From Gymnopus androsaceus JB14 (lineage: Eukaryota; Basidiomycota; Agaricomycetes; Agaricales; Omphalotaceae): 64,000 nucleotides of DNA. The stretch covers positions 124,001 through 188,000 of the forward strand of contig ML769430.1 in NCBI GenBank assembly GCA_009733575.1, given 5' to 3'. Below, one piece after another: positions 11,457 to 23,029 of the stretch (its first letter is position 1; the number at the start of each line of letters is the position of its first letter). Both the position numbers and the translations under genes were made by a program. The notes under the pieces were generated by a model. The model worked only from the letters and a program-made list of their open reading frames with translations, was not told the origin of the DNA and did no database searches.

Positions 11457-11918
11457 AATTAACAATTACATAGTCATCATTCAATTCACTATATACATAT
11501 ATACAACAGAGGCACCCGCTTGCCCGTTCCGAGAAAAGTTTCCTGATATTTCTCAACACGCAACTTGAGTCTCCCAGTTTCAGCTCTCTCTGCCCCCAGC
11601 TCTGCAATTCCTGCAATTCCCTGGATTCTGCAATTAATCAACAATTGAACAAAAACTTATATGGTAAGGACTTACAGCAGAGAAAGATTACATGCCATGA
11701 CACTGGGAGGCTGGAGCATGAGCGTGAGGGAGGGTCAGAAAAGAAAGTTCAAGTTCTACTTTGCATTGGATGGCCAGCATTTTATATAAGTACATAATGG
11801 TTTACAGCATCGTTGCATCATTGACAGTTATGTGATATAAGTAAATGAAAACAGTCGGCAATGGTAACACTTCCTTCTATTTTGGGCAAATGACCGACAT
11901 GTCAAGTGCAAATCAGCC
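11457..11918. other. Intergenic stretch without supported gene
   Basis: Nothing recognisable beyond short spurious frames. Confidence 0.35.
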
Positions 11919-12043
11919 CATCAGTCCAAATTAGCTCTGAGTCTGACAGCTCGGAGCAGCCAGAGCAGCCAGAGTCTCCAGAGCTCTTCAGAGCATAATT
12001 CAATGCTCTGACTGCTCCAACAAACATCCAGGTTTTGCTGATG
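11919..12043. mobile_element. Foldback MITE copy D (degenerate)
   Basis: The left end CATCAGTCCAAA is diverged; the right end CATCCAGGTTTTGCTGATG is clear. The interior again consists of GAGCAGCCAGAG and CTCCAGAGCTC palindromic units. Confidence 0.5.
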
Positions 12044-13201
12044 AAGACGGAAGAGAGAGTGTGCTAGATACGGACAGGTTGCGGACAGGTCGAGTAATAG
12101 GCGTGAGTGGAATATTTCAGCTTATGGCGAACATAAACTCTTTTGTTTGCGGCACCTATGATGATACTAACACGGCTGCAAGTGAAACGAATGAAAGTCG
12201 ACCAGAAAAGGAGACATTTGGTGCCAGATCTCCGAATCTCTCCATGTTCAAAGTTTGCTTCGCTCTCTGTATCAGTAAGTATATTAATCAACGCATGCAT
12301 AGCGATAAGTAGTGAAGACGGTTAATAGCTATACTAAAATTCAGGAAATTTTATCGTACCTTGGGCCAAGGTCAAAATATCGCCTTGCTTGAGGCAATCA
12401 TATTTCTGTCTTTGAGATGAAAATGAACTGTTATGATCATCCCGCCAGAAATTGGCAGCTGCCACAGCTTCTTCAAAGCGAAATTCCGAACTAAGAAAGC
12501 AATCTTACCTACTTTTCTTTCACTACTACTTCTGCTGCTTCTCAAAACGCCGTTTCCAAGTCATTTCCGTTCATTCCACTCAGGCGAAAAGTCTTGGTCA
12601 CGGCGAGGCGGGTCTCGGTCTCGGTCTCGAAATGATACATACATGAACTCCATGGAATTATACAGGTATTGCAGTGGGAGAGAGGTAGACATTATTACGT
12701 GCAGGGTAAGGGTAAGAATAATACTGTTCAATGCGTGCACGGTGGTAGGTGATGCGGTGTGACAGACAGACAAATAGAGACTCGGAGTCGGAGAAAAAAA
12801 AACATAATAAGTAACGCATGGCCAAGGTTCGTTGAAAACAGGACGAGTGAATGATGCGAGCGAAGCGAGATGAAACTACAACAATATCTATCAGAAAACC
12901 GGCACGCGCGAAAACCAGATTGAACGAAACGAAACGGAGACGGAGACTGAGAGAAGACCTGCAAATAGAGAAAACAATAAATATCGCTCATACGGCTACA
13001 AGAAGGCTCTGTTGGGAGCAGTGACAAAATTACGTTTACGATTACGGTTGACAGAGATAGCAAACTTGAATGCGAGGGGAGTGCGTGGAAATGATGCAGT
13101 TCGGTAGCTCTTTGCCTAGAGCACAAGACGGATGGACAGGGAGAGAGCTGATGCTGATGCTGGGATGCGATAACCTCGTTACATGGCGACCAACTTGATG
13201 A
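12044..13201. other. Mostly non-coding; one possible exon on minus strand
   Basis: A minus-strand frame at about 12,365-12,493 lacks stops and has plausible composition (FRFEEAVAAANFWRDD), with an AG before it and a GT after it. I could not link it to other exons or a family. The rest, including the stretch just past the G-alpha stop codon, shows nothing. Confidence 0.25.
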
Positions 13202-15341
13202 TCAGACCAGAGCAGCAGATTGCAGATACCCGCGGAAGATAGAATCGCGGACTAGAAGTGAGGTGGTCTGAGTGGGACATTCTATTGAGATAGTCAATGT
13301 ACTTACCATTCCCAATGATGCGCTGAGTAGCTTTTGTGTCCTGTATACAAAGAATGTGGATCAGGGGTCTGTAGAACTGCGCACGCAGTTGACGCAGGGA
13401 CATACCACGACACTAGTAAAATGGGTATAAAGGACTCTTCGGTTTTCGTTGTTCTTTCGGTGGACTTGAAGAAAATGAGCACGGAAATACTGGACGACAG
13501 TTTCGTAGTCATTGGAGCGATTAGCCAAAAGAAGTGATGCTTTGGTTGGTGATGATCATGTCAGTTGACAGACGAACAGATAAACTGTAAGCAGACCCCT
13601 TACTATTTCTGGACTCTCAAGCCATTGTCTAGCTTCGATCGCAAAAGGTCGGTTTTGTCTGTAGAGTGAAAGTGAGTATGAGCAAGGACGCAAGGAAGGC
13701 CACATACTCAAGAATAAAACGAGATGTACGTTCTTGAGAAGAGGACTGGAGCAAATTTGAGTAAAGAGTTGTAGAGAATCGTCTATCCGGTTCGTCCTGG
13801 GATCCTCCTCTGCTCTAAATTAGAATCGCTTTGGGGAGTGAGAATAACGGCACATACCGAGATACTACAACATAGAATCAGTTATCAGTAACCCCGTTGT
13901 TAATGATGGATTCCGAAAAAGCGATCTGCAGACAGGCTAGAGAAAAAGTTTACCTGATCAAAGGCGCTCACAGGCGCCACGAAGATAATAGCATTCGCAT
14001 CATCTATAGATCAACAATAAGATTCCAAGTACTTGGAGAAAGGATGAAACGGTGCACGAACCGAAGTAGGGTACCCATGTATGACGCTGTCCACGAGCGC
14101 CACCGACATCGAAGAGGTGCCAAGAGACCGCTTTTCCGTGGATATTGACCTGTAGTGGGTGCGAATCAGCTTTGGAAGAAGAGGAAGGACATTTGACCTA
14201 CATCGAAAACATGCTCCGCAACGCCCATCGTTTGAATGCGAGCATGAAGAATGTCGTCTATCAAGGTCACAATGAGAAAGCGCATACATGCATTTCAATG
14301 TCGAACATACCTGTCGAGGGAATATAGTCGGAGGCAGCCACACGGGTGATATGTCTCAAGAAACTAATGGGATTGTTAGTAACAATTGCGACAAAAATTA
14401 AATGGAATCATCTTACAATTCCGACCATTCATCCAGTTTCAACCTCCTCCTTGCGATCAATCCCTTGACAGTCGGATGAGCCCAGAGTTCACGGATATCG
14501 TCCTTGGAAGCCTCGAGCATACGGCTGACATCCTGCACGAGAGGATCCTGAAGCTCGTCCTTCTTGAGTTCAAAATCCTCAGTTGGACGCGCACGTTTAC
14601 GACCCAAAGCGTTCTCTATAGTGCGTGCCTGCCAACCAGTTCGCACAAAGACACCGCCTTTTCCAGACCCAGAAACAGTGACGCCTCCACTGAGCCTATC
14701 TGCGAGTGCGCCATCGGCTGCCACGAGTGGTGAGAGACGTCTCCGAAGGCCTGCAATGGTTAGATCGAGAAGCCGCCCCGTTGCCCTGGAACGGAGATGA
14801 TGAGCGCGAATGAGCGCCATTTGGGCCGAAAGGAGAAGTCATTACAGCTGGAGAAGAAGGACCGGAACGAGAACCATCGACCCATTCTGGCTCCAGGGCT
14901 GTCGAACGCGGAATTGTCATCTAAAGAGTCGTCCCAGGACTCCAAAGTGGTCAGAATGTGTTTGATGGAGCGTACGACGTTGAAATAGATAACAGTGCGC
15001 CAGGAAGCCCGCTCCTGCTCGAGAGAATGAGGTCTGTACATGAGTTGGAACTGCTTTTGCAGCGTTGATTTGCCGCTTTCAGCTTGACCCAGTAACAGAA
15101 GCTAGAACAATACTCAGAGCGTGTCCTAACAAGCGCGAAAAGATAATACCTTTACATTGCCTCTTTTCCTCTTCAAATCTTCTCTTTCCAACCTCAATTC
15201 CTCGTCGATCTGCTCGGATATTCGCTTTGCCTCCGCTTCCTGTTCGAGACGAATTTGCCTCTGAAGCTCAGTTTCTGATTCTGGAGGCCTAAGTGCCTCG
15301 GTGAGAGGGTCATCTTGGCTGTAAATCGAAGGAGTCCTCAT
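13202..15341 (-). CDS. Atypical heterotrimeric G-protein alpha subunit
   Basis: Switch GTPase coupling membrane receptors to effectors. Motifs in order: GQAESGKST (G1), RIQTMG (switch I), DVGGARGQR (G3), NKTD (G4) and TSVVDTKATQ (G5), ending QSAALV. Fourteen exons can be traced: 15150-15341, then 15101 down through the insert, 14417-14750, 14311-14363, 14202-14257, 14062-14149, 13954-14003, the 7-nt exon 13858-13864, 13708-13809, 13604-13658, 13406-13539, 13307-13340 and 13202-13251. Most phases close exactly. A variable insert precedes switch I. There is no MGxxxS myristoylation start and no cysteine near the C-terminus, unlike canonical fungal G-alpha. Two problems remain: one extra base at about 13523 between ITSFG and NRSNDYE, and an insert at about 14,750-14,900 that cannot be read in one frame. 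The gene may carry sequence errors or be inactivated. Confidence 0.85.
13858..13864 (-). other. 7-nt microexon of the G-alpha gene
   Basis: The exon reads TATCTCG. It is bounded by TAG on its 5' side and GTATGT on its 3' side, and flanked by introns of 89 and 48 bp. Including it gives FDQ-YLE-EDP, the conserved G-alpha sequence; skipping it loses the frame. Confidence 0.75.
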
Positions 15342-15466
15342 CGCACTGGGAAAAAAAGAGAGCAAGATGAAGGAAGGAAAGAAGATGCGAAGATGCGAAG
15401 ATCAAATCTGCAGTGCTGATCTCGGCATCAGATGCGCGAATGTCAACAGTCATTCCCACAGATGCA

Positions 15467-16221
15467 ATGGTACTCTTTTCCACGACGTTCCTTCTTCATA
15501 TGCTAATTTCTATCAGTCAGTAACGCTTCATACGACGCATGGGGAGCTAAAGGTACCATTAAAGCTCTTCTGCGCTTTACATCCATTAACTATCTGCTTT
15601 TCAGATTGAACTTTTCTGCGAAAGTTGTCCAAAGGCCGCAGAGGTATTCACCTGTGAATCTCAGAGATACAGGAGCTAATGCAGATCTCCAGAACTTCCT
15701 AGCTCTATGCGCATCAAACTACTATGATGGATGCATCTTTCATCGTAACATCAAAGGATTCATGATACAAACTGGTGATCCTGCTGGAACCGGTAAAGGT
15801 GGTCAGAGCATATGGGGCAAGCCATTTGCGGACGAAATAAAGTCTACTATCAAGGTAAGCTTGGCTTCAGAGGTTCTTCTAGCCGCTCTAACCATCCGCT
15901 CTAGTTCAATTCTCGTGGTGTAGTCGCAATGGCCAACTCCGGCACTGACACGAACAAGTCTCAATTCTTCATCACCTATGCTAAACAACCCCATCTTGAC
16001 GGTAAATACACCATCTTTGGAAAAGTCATTGATGGTGCCGACTCGACGCTTGACGCAATGGAACGAGTACCTGTCAATCCTAAAAATCGGCCATTGTCGG
16101 AAATCAAGTTGACTCATGTGCGTATTGAGCTCTTCGTAGTGACCTACGACGTCCTAATCGTGAATGGTCTTAGATCACTATCCATGCCAATCCAATAGCT
16201 GACGCTCAGCTTGTTCGGTGA
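15467..16221 (+). CDS. PPIL3: PPIL3-type cyclophilin (peptidyl-prolyl isomerase)
   Basis: Small single-domain cyclophilin related to human PPIL3, a spliceosome-associated isomerase; nuclear role inferred. Six exons: 15467-15469, 15517-15552, 15605-15643, 15693-15854, 15905-16117 and 16174-16221. The first exon contributes only the ATG, immediately followed by GT. All phases close, giving 166 residues against 161 in human. Recognisable blocks are [28 protein letters not shown], the [13 protein letters not shown] core and QFFITY. Head-to-head with the G-alpha gene across only about 125 bp, so the two probably share a promoter region. Confidence 0.9.
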
Positions 16222-17248
16222 CTGATTCAGGAGGATCCTTGGTTCTACCTAGCTCGGAACTAGCTGGTTGCGGCTAAAAATCTATGTGGTTATACGTATC
16301 ACTCTATTCCATGTTGTTTTGACCTCGGGCATTTCTTATACCGATTCTTGATTGGTGCTTAACGTTCATGTGAACGATTTGCAGCTTGCATTGGTATCAC
16401 ATATGGTATAATCAGCGCGTTCCTGAAACGCCCAAAGGCTGAACAAAGACACGGCACCCGGGCACGTCTTTTTGGGAGTCGGAGCGTCCTACGCGCGCCA
16501 GTGAATTTTGAACTCCTGTGTACCGGACCCAGGCGGTGCCAGTAAGGCAGATTTAACGGACAGACCTGTGCAGATGATGCTAGTAGGTCTCTTCGTTCGG
16601 CCCATCCACTCAACGTGGAGGCCAATTTCGCTATCGGGCCCAGGTACAGTGTTAGTAAAACACACTGTATAGTGTGCTCCCCATGCATGGTAATCTTTAA
16701 TATCATTGAACCTTTAGACCTTTACGTTTTCGGGGCGCGCTTTATCTGCCTATGTCAATTAGACTTCAGACTTCTCGCATACTACAATAGGAATATACAC
16801 AACGCGTTTCCTCCGAATCCTGATTTCTTCGAGTGCAACTCAATATTTACGACGCGAGGTGTGCGAAGATATACAGACTTCAGAGAAGACTATTTTATGA
16901 GTCGGATTTTTTTTTCAGAAATCCTTGGCTATCCGATGTGACTTCGCGGAGTTCAACTTCTGGGGACTTCTGACTGTGTACACTCATATTTGCATGACAT
17001 TACAGTATTATTTAGCGATTCGGGGCACGAGGAAGAGCAACGAACTGCCCTGCAATTGATCTGAGTTCCATTTTTATGAGTCGTTTCCGAGTCTTCCATT
17101 CATTTCCACTTTCCTAGAGGCTCGACCCTGGCGGCCATACTCCCAGTAAGCTAGTATAAGTATGTAAATTGCCGGGAATCCAGCTTATTAACTTTCCTTG
17201 CGCGAATTCTTGTTCTCCCTCCACCTTCCTCAGTTCATTACCCTCAGA
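16222..17248. other. Intergenic region
   Basis: Contains the cyclophilin 3' region and the upstream region of the next gene. No other coding segment is supported. Confidence 0.4.
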
Positions 17249-17890
17249 ATGGCCGAACAAGCTCCCACCCACCTTCACCCTCAGCAGCTCATGAACTTCA
17301 AAATGGCCCAACCAGCACCATCCCTTCCATCCAATACCACCGTCAAACTCTCCTCTCTCGCACAATGGTCTGTAGAACGTATAGCTGCCATCTTCGAGGC
17401 AGCCACAGAGGAGGACGCTCTGAAAGCCATCGCAGAGACGTTCCCCGACGACGTACACGCTTCGCTGAATGGGTCACCTCTTCCCAGACCTATGATTGAC
17501 AAAGCAGTGTTGGCGATGAGGCCAGGTCCCAAGGGAGGGTTGAAGGTGGTCTGGAAAGAAAAAACGGAGGCACCTACAGACTCCAGCAACCGGGTACGTA
17601 TTTGACGACTACTGCATTTCACGTCTATTGAAGCAATTTCGCATGTAGAATGGCGCGTTCGGTGGATACTACCATATCACTGGCATATTGAAACCAGACC
17701 CCGAAACGAAGCAGCTAGTTCCGTTTGTTAGGCACAAGATAGTGACCGTGAAGTAAGCGTTGTTGCGTCTACTAACATGGTCTCTGAATGTCCCACTTGC
17801 AGGATTCAGTCCCAGTCCGAAGACTTGTCGTACGACAGCAGGAAGATTACAGAGCTCGTATACGTAGCTTGCGACCATCCAACGGCGTGA
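17249..17890 (+). CDS. Hypothetical protein, 178 residues
   Basis: Three exons, 17249-17593, 17649-17752 and 17803-17890, join in perfect phase; the introns are 55 and 50 bp. The N-terminal part is helical and Ala-rich. The C-terminal part (GGYYHITGILKPDPETKQLV, then the EDLSYDSRKITELVYVACD region) looks like a small alpha+beta fold, loosely reminiscent of NTF2/SnoaL-like proteins. I do not recognise a family with certainty. There is no signal peptide. It converges on the DAP1 gene, and its last exon has a degraded copy at about 18,370-18,450. Confidence 0.7.
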
Positions 17891-17899
17891 ATGAGGGGT

Positions 17900-18460
17900 A
17901 CCGGAAAAAGTGTATTTCATTGTGATTGGATAGCGTCATTGTGATTGACGTAGAAATGTTCTGGACCTGTTAGATAGCACAGATATTCTTCGTGTTCCCA
18001 CTAGGCAGAAAATTAGTGTCTCGATGTTTAAGAAATGGAAAAGATACACTTACATTTCATGCGGGGTAGATGCCTACAAGAGCTTGGTCAACCGGAGTAG
18101 GCATTTCTAATCAATTCAACCGCGTCTAGATAACAGTGAACTTGCACAAAATCTTACTCACCAAGGTCAAAAGACTGCTTGGTCACTCTCCTGAAAACGT
18201 TTCTTCCAGCAACGTTCCGATATGTTCCATTTAATTTTCCTCGAGAGGTAGTTTTGTAGCATTGCTCCATCACTGCGTCGGCCAAGATTCATCGACTTCA
18301 AAATCTTTACAAGGACGCTGGCTCGAGCCTTGATCGTGAATGACTCAGATCGCAAAACAAGACTGAATCCCCCATGCTCGACCTAGCTCGTATGACGGCA
18401 GGAAGAGTACATAGCTGGTACACGTAGCGTCTTACAATGGGCGTAAAATAATGGGCACTA
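17900..18460. pseudogene. Decayed tandem copy of DAP1 and neighbour 3' ends
   Basis: On the minus strand, 18,060-18,300 repeats the DAP1 segment around KQSFD and NFAGRDASRG in mutated form (compare CTTCCAGCAACGTTCCGATATG with CTTCCAGCAAAGTTTCCATAC). 17,930-17,990 repeats the DAP1 tail (GATAGCGTCATT). On the plus strand, 18,370-18,450 repeats the last exon of the upstream gene (TCGTATGACGGCAGGAAGA against TCGTACGACAGCAGGAAGA). One tandem duplication of a block spanning both convergent 3' ends explains the order. Each gene kept its proximal intact copy and the other copies decayed. Confidence 0.65.
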
Positions 18461-18560
18461 GAAAGGGAAACTTTCGACGGTGTCGACGACAGCAAAGAAA
18501 AGCAGGAAGTCATATAAAATACATTCGGATTCGAAATCACATACGAGTCTATCATTATAA

Positions 18561-19278
18561 TTAGATAGCGTCATTCTCGACGAGTTTCCCGCAAACGATG
18601 TACTTGTTAGAGAAATGTTCAATCCAACCTAGAATTCGGATGAGCTGGGACAACTAAGAAAGCATGAATGAATTGACGTACCCTTCATGTTCTCACTGAA
18701 TGTCGGAAAGGGAATGGCAGTTAGCGAAGATTAAGGAATGGATGGAAAGGTAGACATACATCTCATCCGGCTGAAGGTCGGTGAGTTTATCAAGAGGTTG
18801 GTCGACCGGAGTAAGCATTTCTGTTGGCGTGTCAAGATCAGGCCATGGAAAGAAACTTGCACGCAATCTTACCAATGTCAAAAGATTGCTTGGCCATTCC
18901 CCTGGACGCATCCCTTCCAGCAAAGTTTCCATACATTCCATCTAATTTGCATCATCAATAAGTGCATATTGAACGACAACAAACCAACTTACTAGGACCA
19001 TAAAAGTTCCTTCCAGCAGTTACATCAAACACAATGCCATTAATCGCCAACAGAATCCTTCCATTGTCTTTGCCGCTGAAAGGCTCCAGAGTCTTTGCAG
19101 TATAAACTTTGAAGAGAACTGTGGGTTGGTGAGTTTTGGGCAGCCATGAGTATCCGCCCCGAAACTCGTGAGGGATCTCTTTTGGCGGTGACGCCGAGGG
19201 AAATACGATACGTTGGACAGAGTAAAGGATGAAAATGAAAAGAGCAGTGTTTACAGGCGTTCCAATGTCGAAGGCCAT
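18561..19278 (-). CDS. DAP1: DAP1, cytochrome b5-like heme-binding (MAPR) protein
   Basis: Membrane-associated progesterone receptor family; in fungi it supports Erg11 P450 in ergosterol synthesis at the ER. Five exons (18993-19278, 18873-18941, 18760-18820, the 14-nt exon 18682-18695 and 18561-18628) close in phase to 165 residues. The N-terminus carries one membrane segment (NTALFIFILYSVQRIVF). The heme fold shows EPFSGKDNGRILLAINGIVF, GRNFYGP, MYGNFAGRDASRGMA and LTPVDQPLDKL. It ends KYIVCGKLVENDAI. The gene is complete, and it converges with the hypothetical gene at 17249. Confidence 0.93.
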
Positions 19279-19615
19279 GGTGGTGAGAAGAAGACGTACG
19301 GGCGCTTATAATTAGAAATCGCGTTCTTGCTCACGACCTTCATCTCGATACTCAAGTCGATATTTGATCACTCAAACTATTCTGGTCTTGCTGAATCTGG
19401 ACAGAATATAACTAGCTTTTCCCATCTATTCTGACCGCCCTGTCAGGTCATCGCTGTGGAAAATATTCGCCTCATGACGCCCTTGCATGCTCTTCCTTTC
19501 CTTTCCGAGGTCTCATGATGATGAATAGATTTTGCTCAACGGTCCGACCATAGAGCTCATAAGCCATAAGAGTGGGGTGTCATGATCCTGAAAATATCGC
19601 GTCCTTCGACTGACC

Positions 19616-21560
19616 ATGATCCTTGCTAAGTCTCTTTCGAATATTCTCATACTAGGCGCTGGCTTGCTCTCTGTGCATGCCATCCAAGTACTTAACGTTA
19701 CAAAACTTGGTCCTGATCCGCAGACGGTGAATCGCTTGAATGGAGAATCATTCCAACAAGACGCGCTCGTTTCTTTCAACGGCTTCCAATACGGCGTGTT
19801 GTGGGTAGCGACACCTTCCAATGCCTCCTGTCAGACATGCTGGTGTAAGGAGGAGGGCTCTTCCCGATGGTGACTGGGAAGGCTTTGAATTCACCGATTA
19901 TGCCCAAACTGACGATGATGGCCACGATATGTATGTTCTCGATCCTTGTCATTTCTCTTGATTTATCGAGTGCAGTATTTCGTTGGGAATCTCGCGGGGC
20001 GATGGAAGCCTTCATTTGTCTTGGGACCAACATGACAACCCGCTGAACTATCGATCCTCTGTTGCCGGCGTCGCGACCAACCCCACCGCCATAAACTTCA
20101 CAGCGGACTTGTTTTCTCCACTCACTGTAAGTGCATCTGTCATTGGCTTCTCAGTCTTCGTTTAACTCACAGCCGTATTACAGGATTTCCTGCCTGGTTT
20201 GGAAAACCTCGATAAAAATATTTTTTTCATCAATGTCACCTACCCTCGCTTTCTCCAGATTCCAAACGCTACTGACCCATCGCCCGATCTCCTCATGGAG
20301 TTCCGTGTTGGACAATCTGGCGAAGGTGATGACTGGCTGTACCACTATACACCTTTCTCCAACTGGACGCTGATTGGGCGTTATCTTGAGGTCAGTAGAA
20401 AGATATCCTTCGCCCAAGTATAGATAAAGCTGACGATGAAGTGATTCAGGGTGTAAACAGTATGTTATGTTTCCTCTTGTATCGAGCGTTATTCGAAGGC
20501 TTCATGTGAACCGTTTCTCAGATAATGCCTATATCAATGGTTTGGATTTCTCTAGCAAAAATGTTCTGGAGACTACATGGTACGAAAGTTGTTCTTGGCC
20601 GCAGTCACATTTATGGAAAGCTTGCGTAGGACATACCGTGACTTCGTCAACACTAATGGTCAAGACGTCGCCGTTGAAGCTGGTCCTAATGAACCTAGCA
20701 ATGTAGAATGCATTTGTCTTTATTCAATTCCAGGTAGTAAACTCACGTTTCCACTACAGAATCATGATATGGACTTTGCGTACAGTCGAGACTTGGGTTA
20801 TACATGGCATAACACCTGGGGACAAACGATCGCTAATCTCACCATCCAATCACCAATTCTACCGAATTCGCCAGGCATAACCGTATTCAGTATTCCAAAA
20901 TTTAGGTGAGCTTTCTCAGTAGTAAAGTCAGATCATGGTACTAATGATCCCGAACGCATAGCGGAATCTTAAACCAGGTAAATCAAAACAAATGGACCTC
21001 AGATTCACTTGCCTGACTCTGTTAAACAGGAAGCCCAGGTTATCGATAGCTCCGATCGAATGCATGTTCTTAACAGAGAGAATACTACGGTATCGAGCAG
21101 TGGTCAGTCTCTTCTCTTTTGAATACAACTTTGCCTGACCTCGGGATGTTCCTTTAGGTATCACTACTGGCGTAGCACCACCAACGAATGGACGCGCACT
21201 CCTTTACCCTTGTCTCTTGCCGCTCATTCTATCAACAATATAACCAGAACTCCCACTAACATCGGCAAGAGAGGAAAGCTCATTGCACCCACAGGATCCG
21301 ACATGCTGTTAGCGCTCCTGCCCGATAATGCGCCTAACTCCACCGGTCTCAGTATAATAGGCAGCACCTCGCGGGGGGATTTTCGGGATTGGAAGATCCT
21401 GTGGGAGGTCGCTAGCGGGTGCGGCTGGGAGCCATTGTTCGATCGCTACCGATTGAACTTGGAAGATGGAGGAGATGGCGTGTTGAGCCTCTACTTGATA
21501 AACGGTACGGAGGTGGTTGTCACAGATTTCGATCTCCAACTGGGACCTGTAGGCGTTTGA
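19616..21560 (+). CDS. Secreted BNR-4 repeat (sialidase-fold) protein
   Basis: Predicted extracellular beta-propeller carbohydrate-active protein of the BNR-4 family. A signal peptide (MILAKSLSNILILGAGLLSVHA) opens it. Ten exons: 19616-19930, 19976-20126, 20184-20390, 20450-20459 (10 nt), 20522-20579, 20630-20702, 20760-20905, 20962-20977 (16 nt), 21030-21102 and 21158-21560. Diagnostic stretches are LGISRGDGSLHLSWDQHD, GQSGEGDDWLYHYTPFSNW, NHDMDFAYSRDLGYTWHNTW and GCGWEPLFDRYRL. About 483 residues if two frame breaks are ignored: one surplus base in exon 1 near 19,842 and one missing base in exon 9 near 21,092. With all splice sites intact, these could be sequence errors or a very recent pseudogene. 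Confidence 0.8.
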
Positions 21561-23029
21561 TCAAGGCTCTAGGCGGTGGAACTCAATATCTTTGTATGTC
21601 CGTACGGGTTCACAAAATATGTCAAGTTTATCCAGTTCATTCTTGGACAAGTAAGACTCGATACTGGCGTACCTCAATATGTCCAAAATCTCTTCATGAC
21701 AAGGAACTGAGGTGGGACTTGGACAAGCCTGCCATGAACAACGTTTGTGGACTGAGGTAAAATGCTCGGTGAGTCCAGCAGCGAAGACGTTGCTATGTAT
21801 GTTCTCTACAATTTCAGGATTCCCATAAATCGTTTGCGGAACTTCAAACTCCACTTGAATTTCTCTTGATGAAAGATCATGATGCTAAGGACATTTCTCT
21901 ATACCGCAATCTGCCCTCCTTACACGAGAGGAACAATCTGCCAAATTCAAAGCAGATAGATCATCAGTTCGGCGTCACAAAATTTTCCGATGGCTAAGCA
22001 GCTTGTAATCTTCACTCAGTTCTAAGGGTAACCTTGGAGATGAAGAGGGATCTGCCATTACTAAGACTTGTTCAAAGATACTGAAAGAAATCTTACAAAG
22101 ACTCGGCAGCCTGTTACTCGTACAGTTACTGAATGGTGGAAGAGTGCGACGAGTTTCCATGAATTCTAATTTCTAATAGTTCCGAGGGTGTCAGGACTAA
22201 GAATAAAAATACCTGTACATAGACTACTCATCCTATGCTGCTCAGTAGCAAGTAATGGAGTGATCTGTATCTACCCGAACTTTAAACTATCTGCGCAATT
22301 AAGGAAAGGCGATGTGGGCTTTGATCCCTCCTCCGAGCATTGTCAAAGCACTGTTAGCAGAAATTGAGCCGAGGAATCCGTTCTTGCTGTGTTGTGACTT
22401 GTCAACTGCTCGGGAACGGCGGGCGCACTTTTGAATACCGACGATTGATTACTCAAAAAGGCGAAACCGATAACCTTCACGATCGAGTTCAACTTCCGTT
22501 CCGATCATGATCGATCAATGCAAGACTCAAGTATACATTCGCGCCGGCTTCCTCTTTTTTTGTGTAACAGTATCGCAAAGAAAATGTCGATAGTTTTACA
22601 ATACGGTGTACATTGATGTGTGATATATCCAAACAGTTGAAGCTAAAGGAAAGTATGTAGCAAGAGGGAGTGGATTGCTGTCCGGGATGTGGAAAAGAAA
22701 CAAAATATAGAAAGAACAAGTCCCAGAAAGCCGCAAGTCCATGAGCTTGAGATATAAAAATATTATCTAGCAGTGTAAGAACCAGTAAAGTAAATAAGAC
22801 CGTTATGTACAAGTAGACGAAAAATGATAATAATTATAAATATAATGTAAACTGTCCATGAAAAATATGTGAAGATAAGTTACAGCACTGGTGAAAGAAT
22901 GACGATCGAACAAGTCGTACAAGAAGAAAGATTATTAGAGATAAAAGTAAGTTAACGTTACCAATCATACGGCGCGTTAAGAAGAAAACACAAAGGAACG
23001 AATTATTACGCGAAGGGAAGAAGAGAGGT
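21561..23029. other. Intergenic region
   Basis: A 97-codon minus frame at 21561-21854 has no recognisable similarity or splice partners. The remainder is AT-rich 3' flank of the bHLH gene. No gene is supported. Confidence 0.35.

Noticed and set aside
11015..11616. Short frames on both strands with PEHPEHPE-like repeats
   Set aside because: They are translations of the palindromic CTCCAGAG units of the foldback MITEs.
14848..14881. A 34-bp GT-AG intron in the G-alpha insert
   Set aside because: Too short for spliceosomal introns in this window (mostly 48-60 bp), and it does not fix the frame of the following segment.
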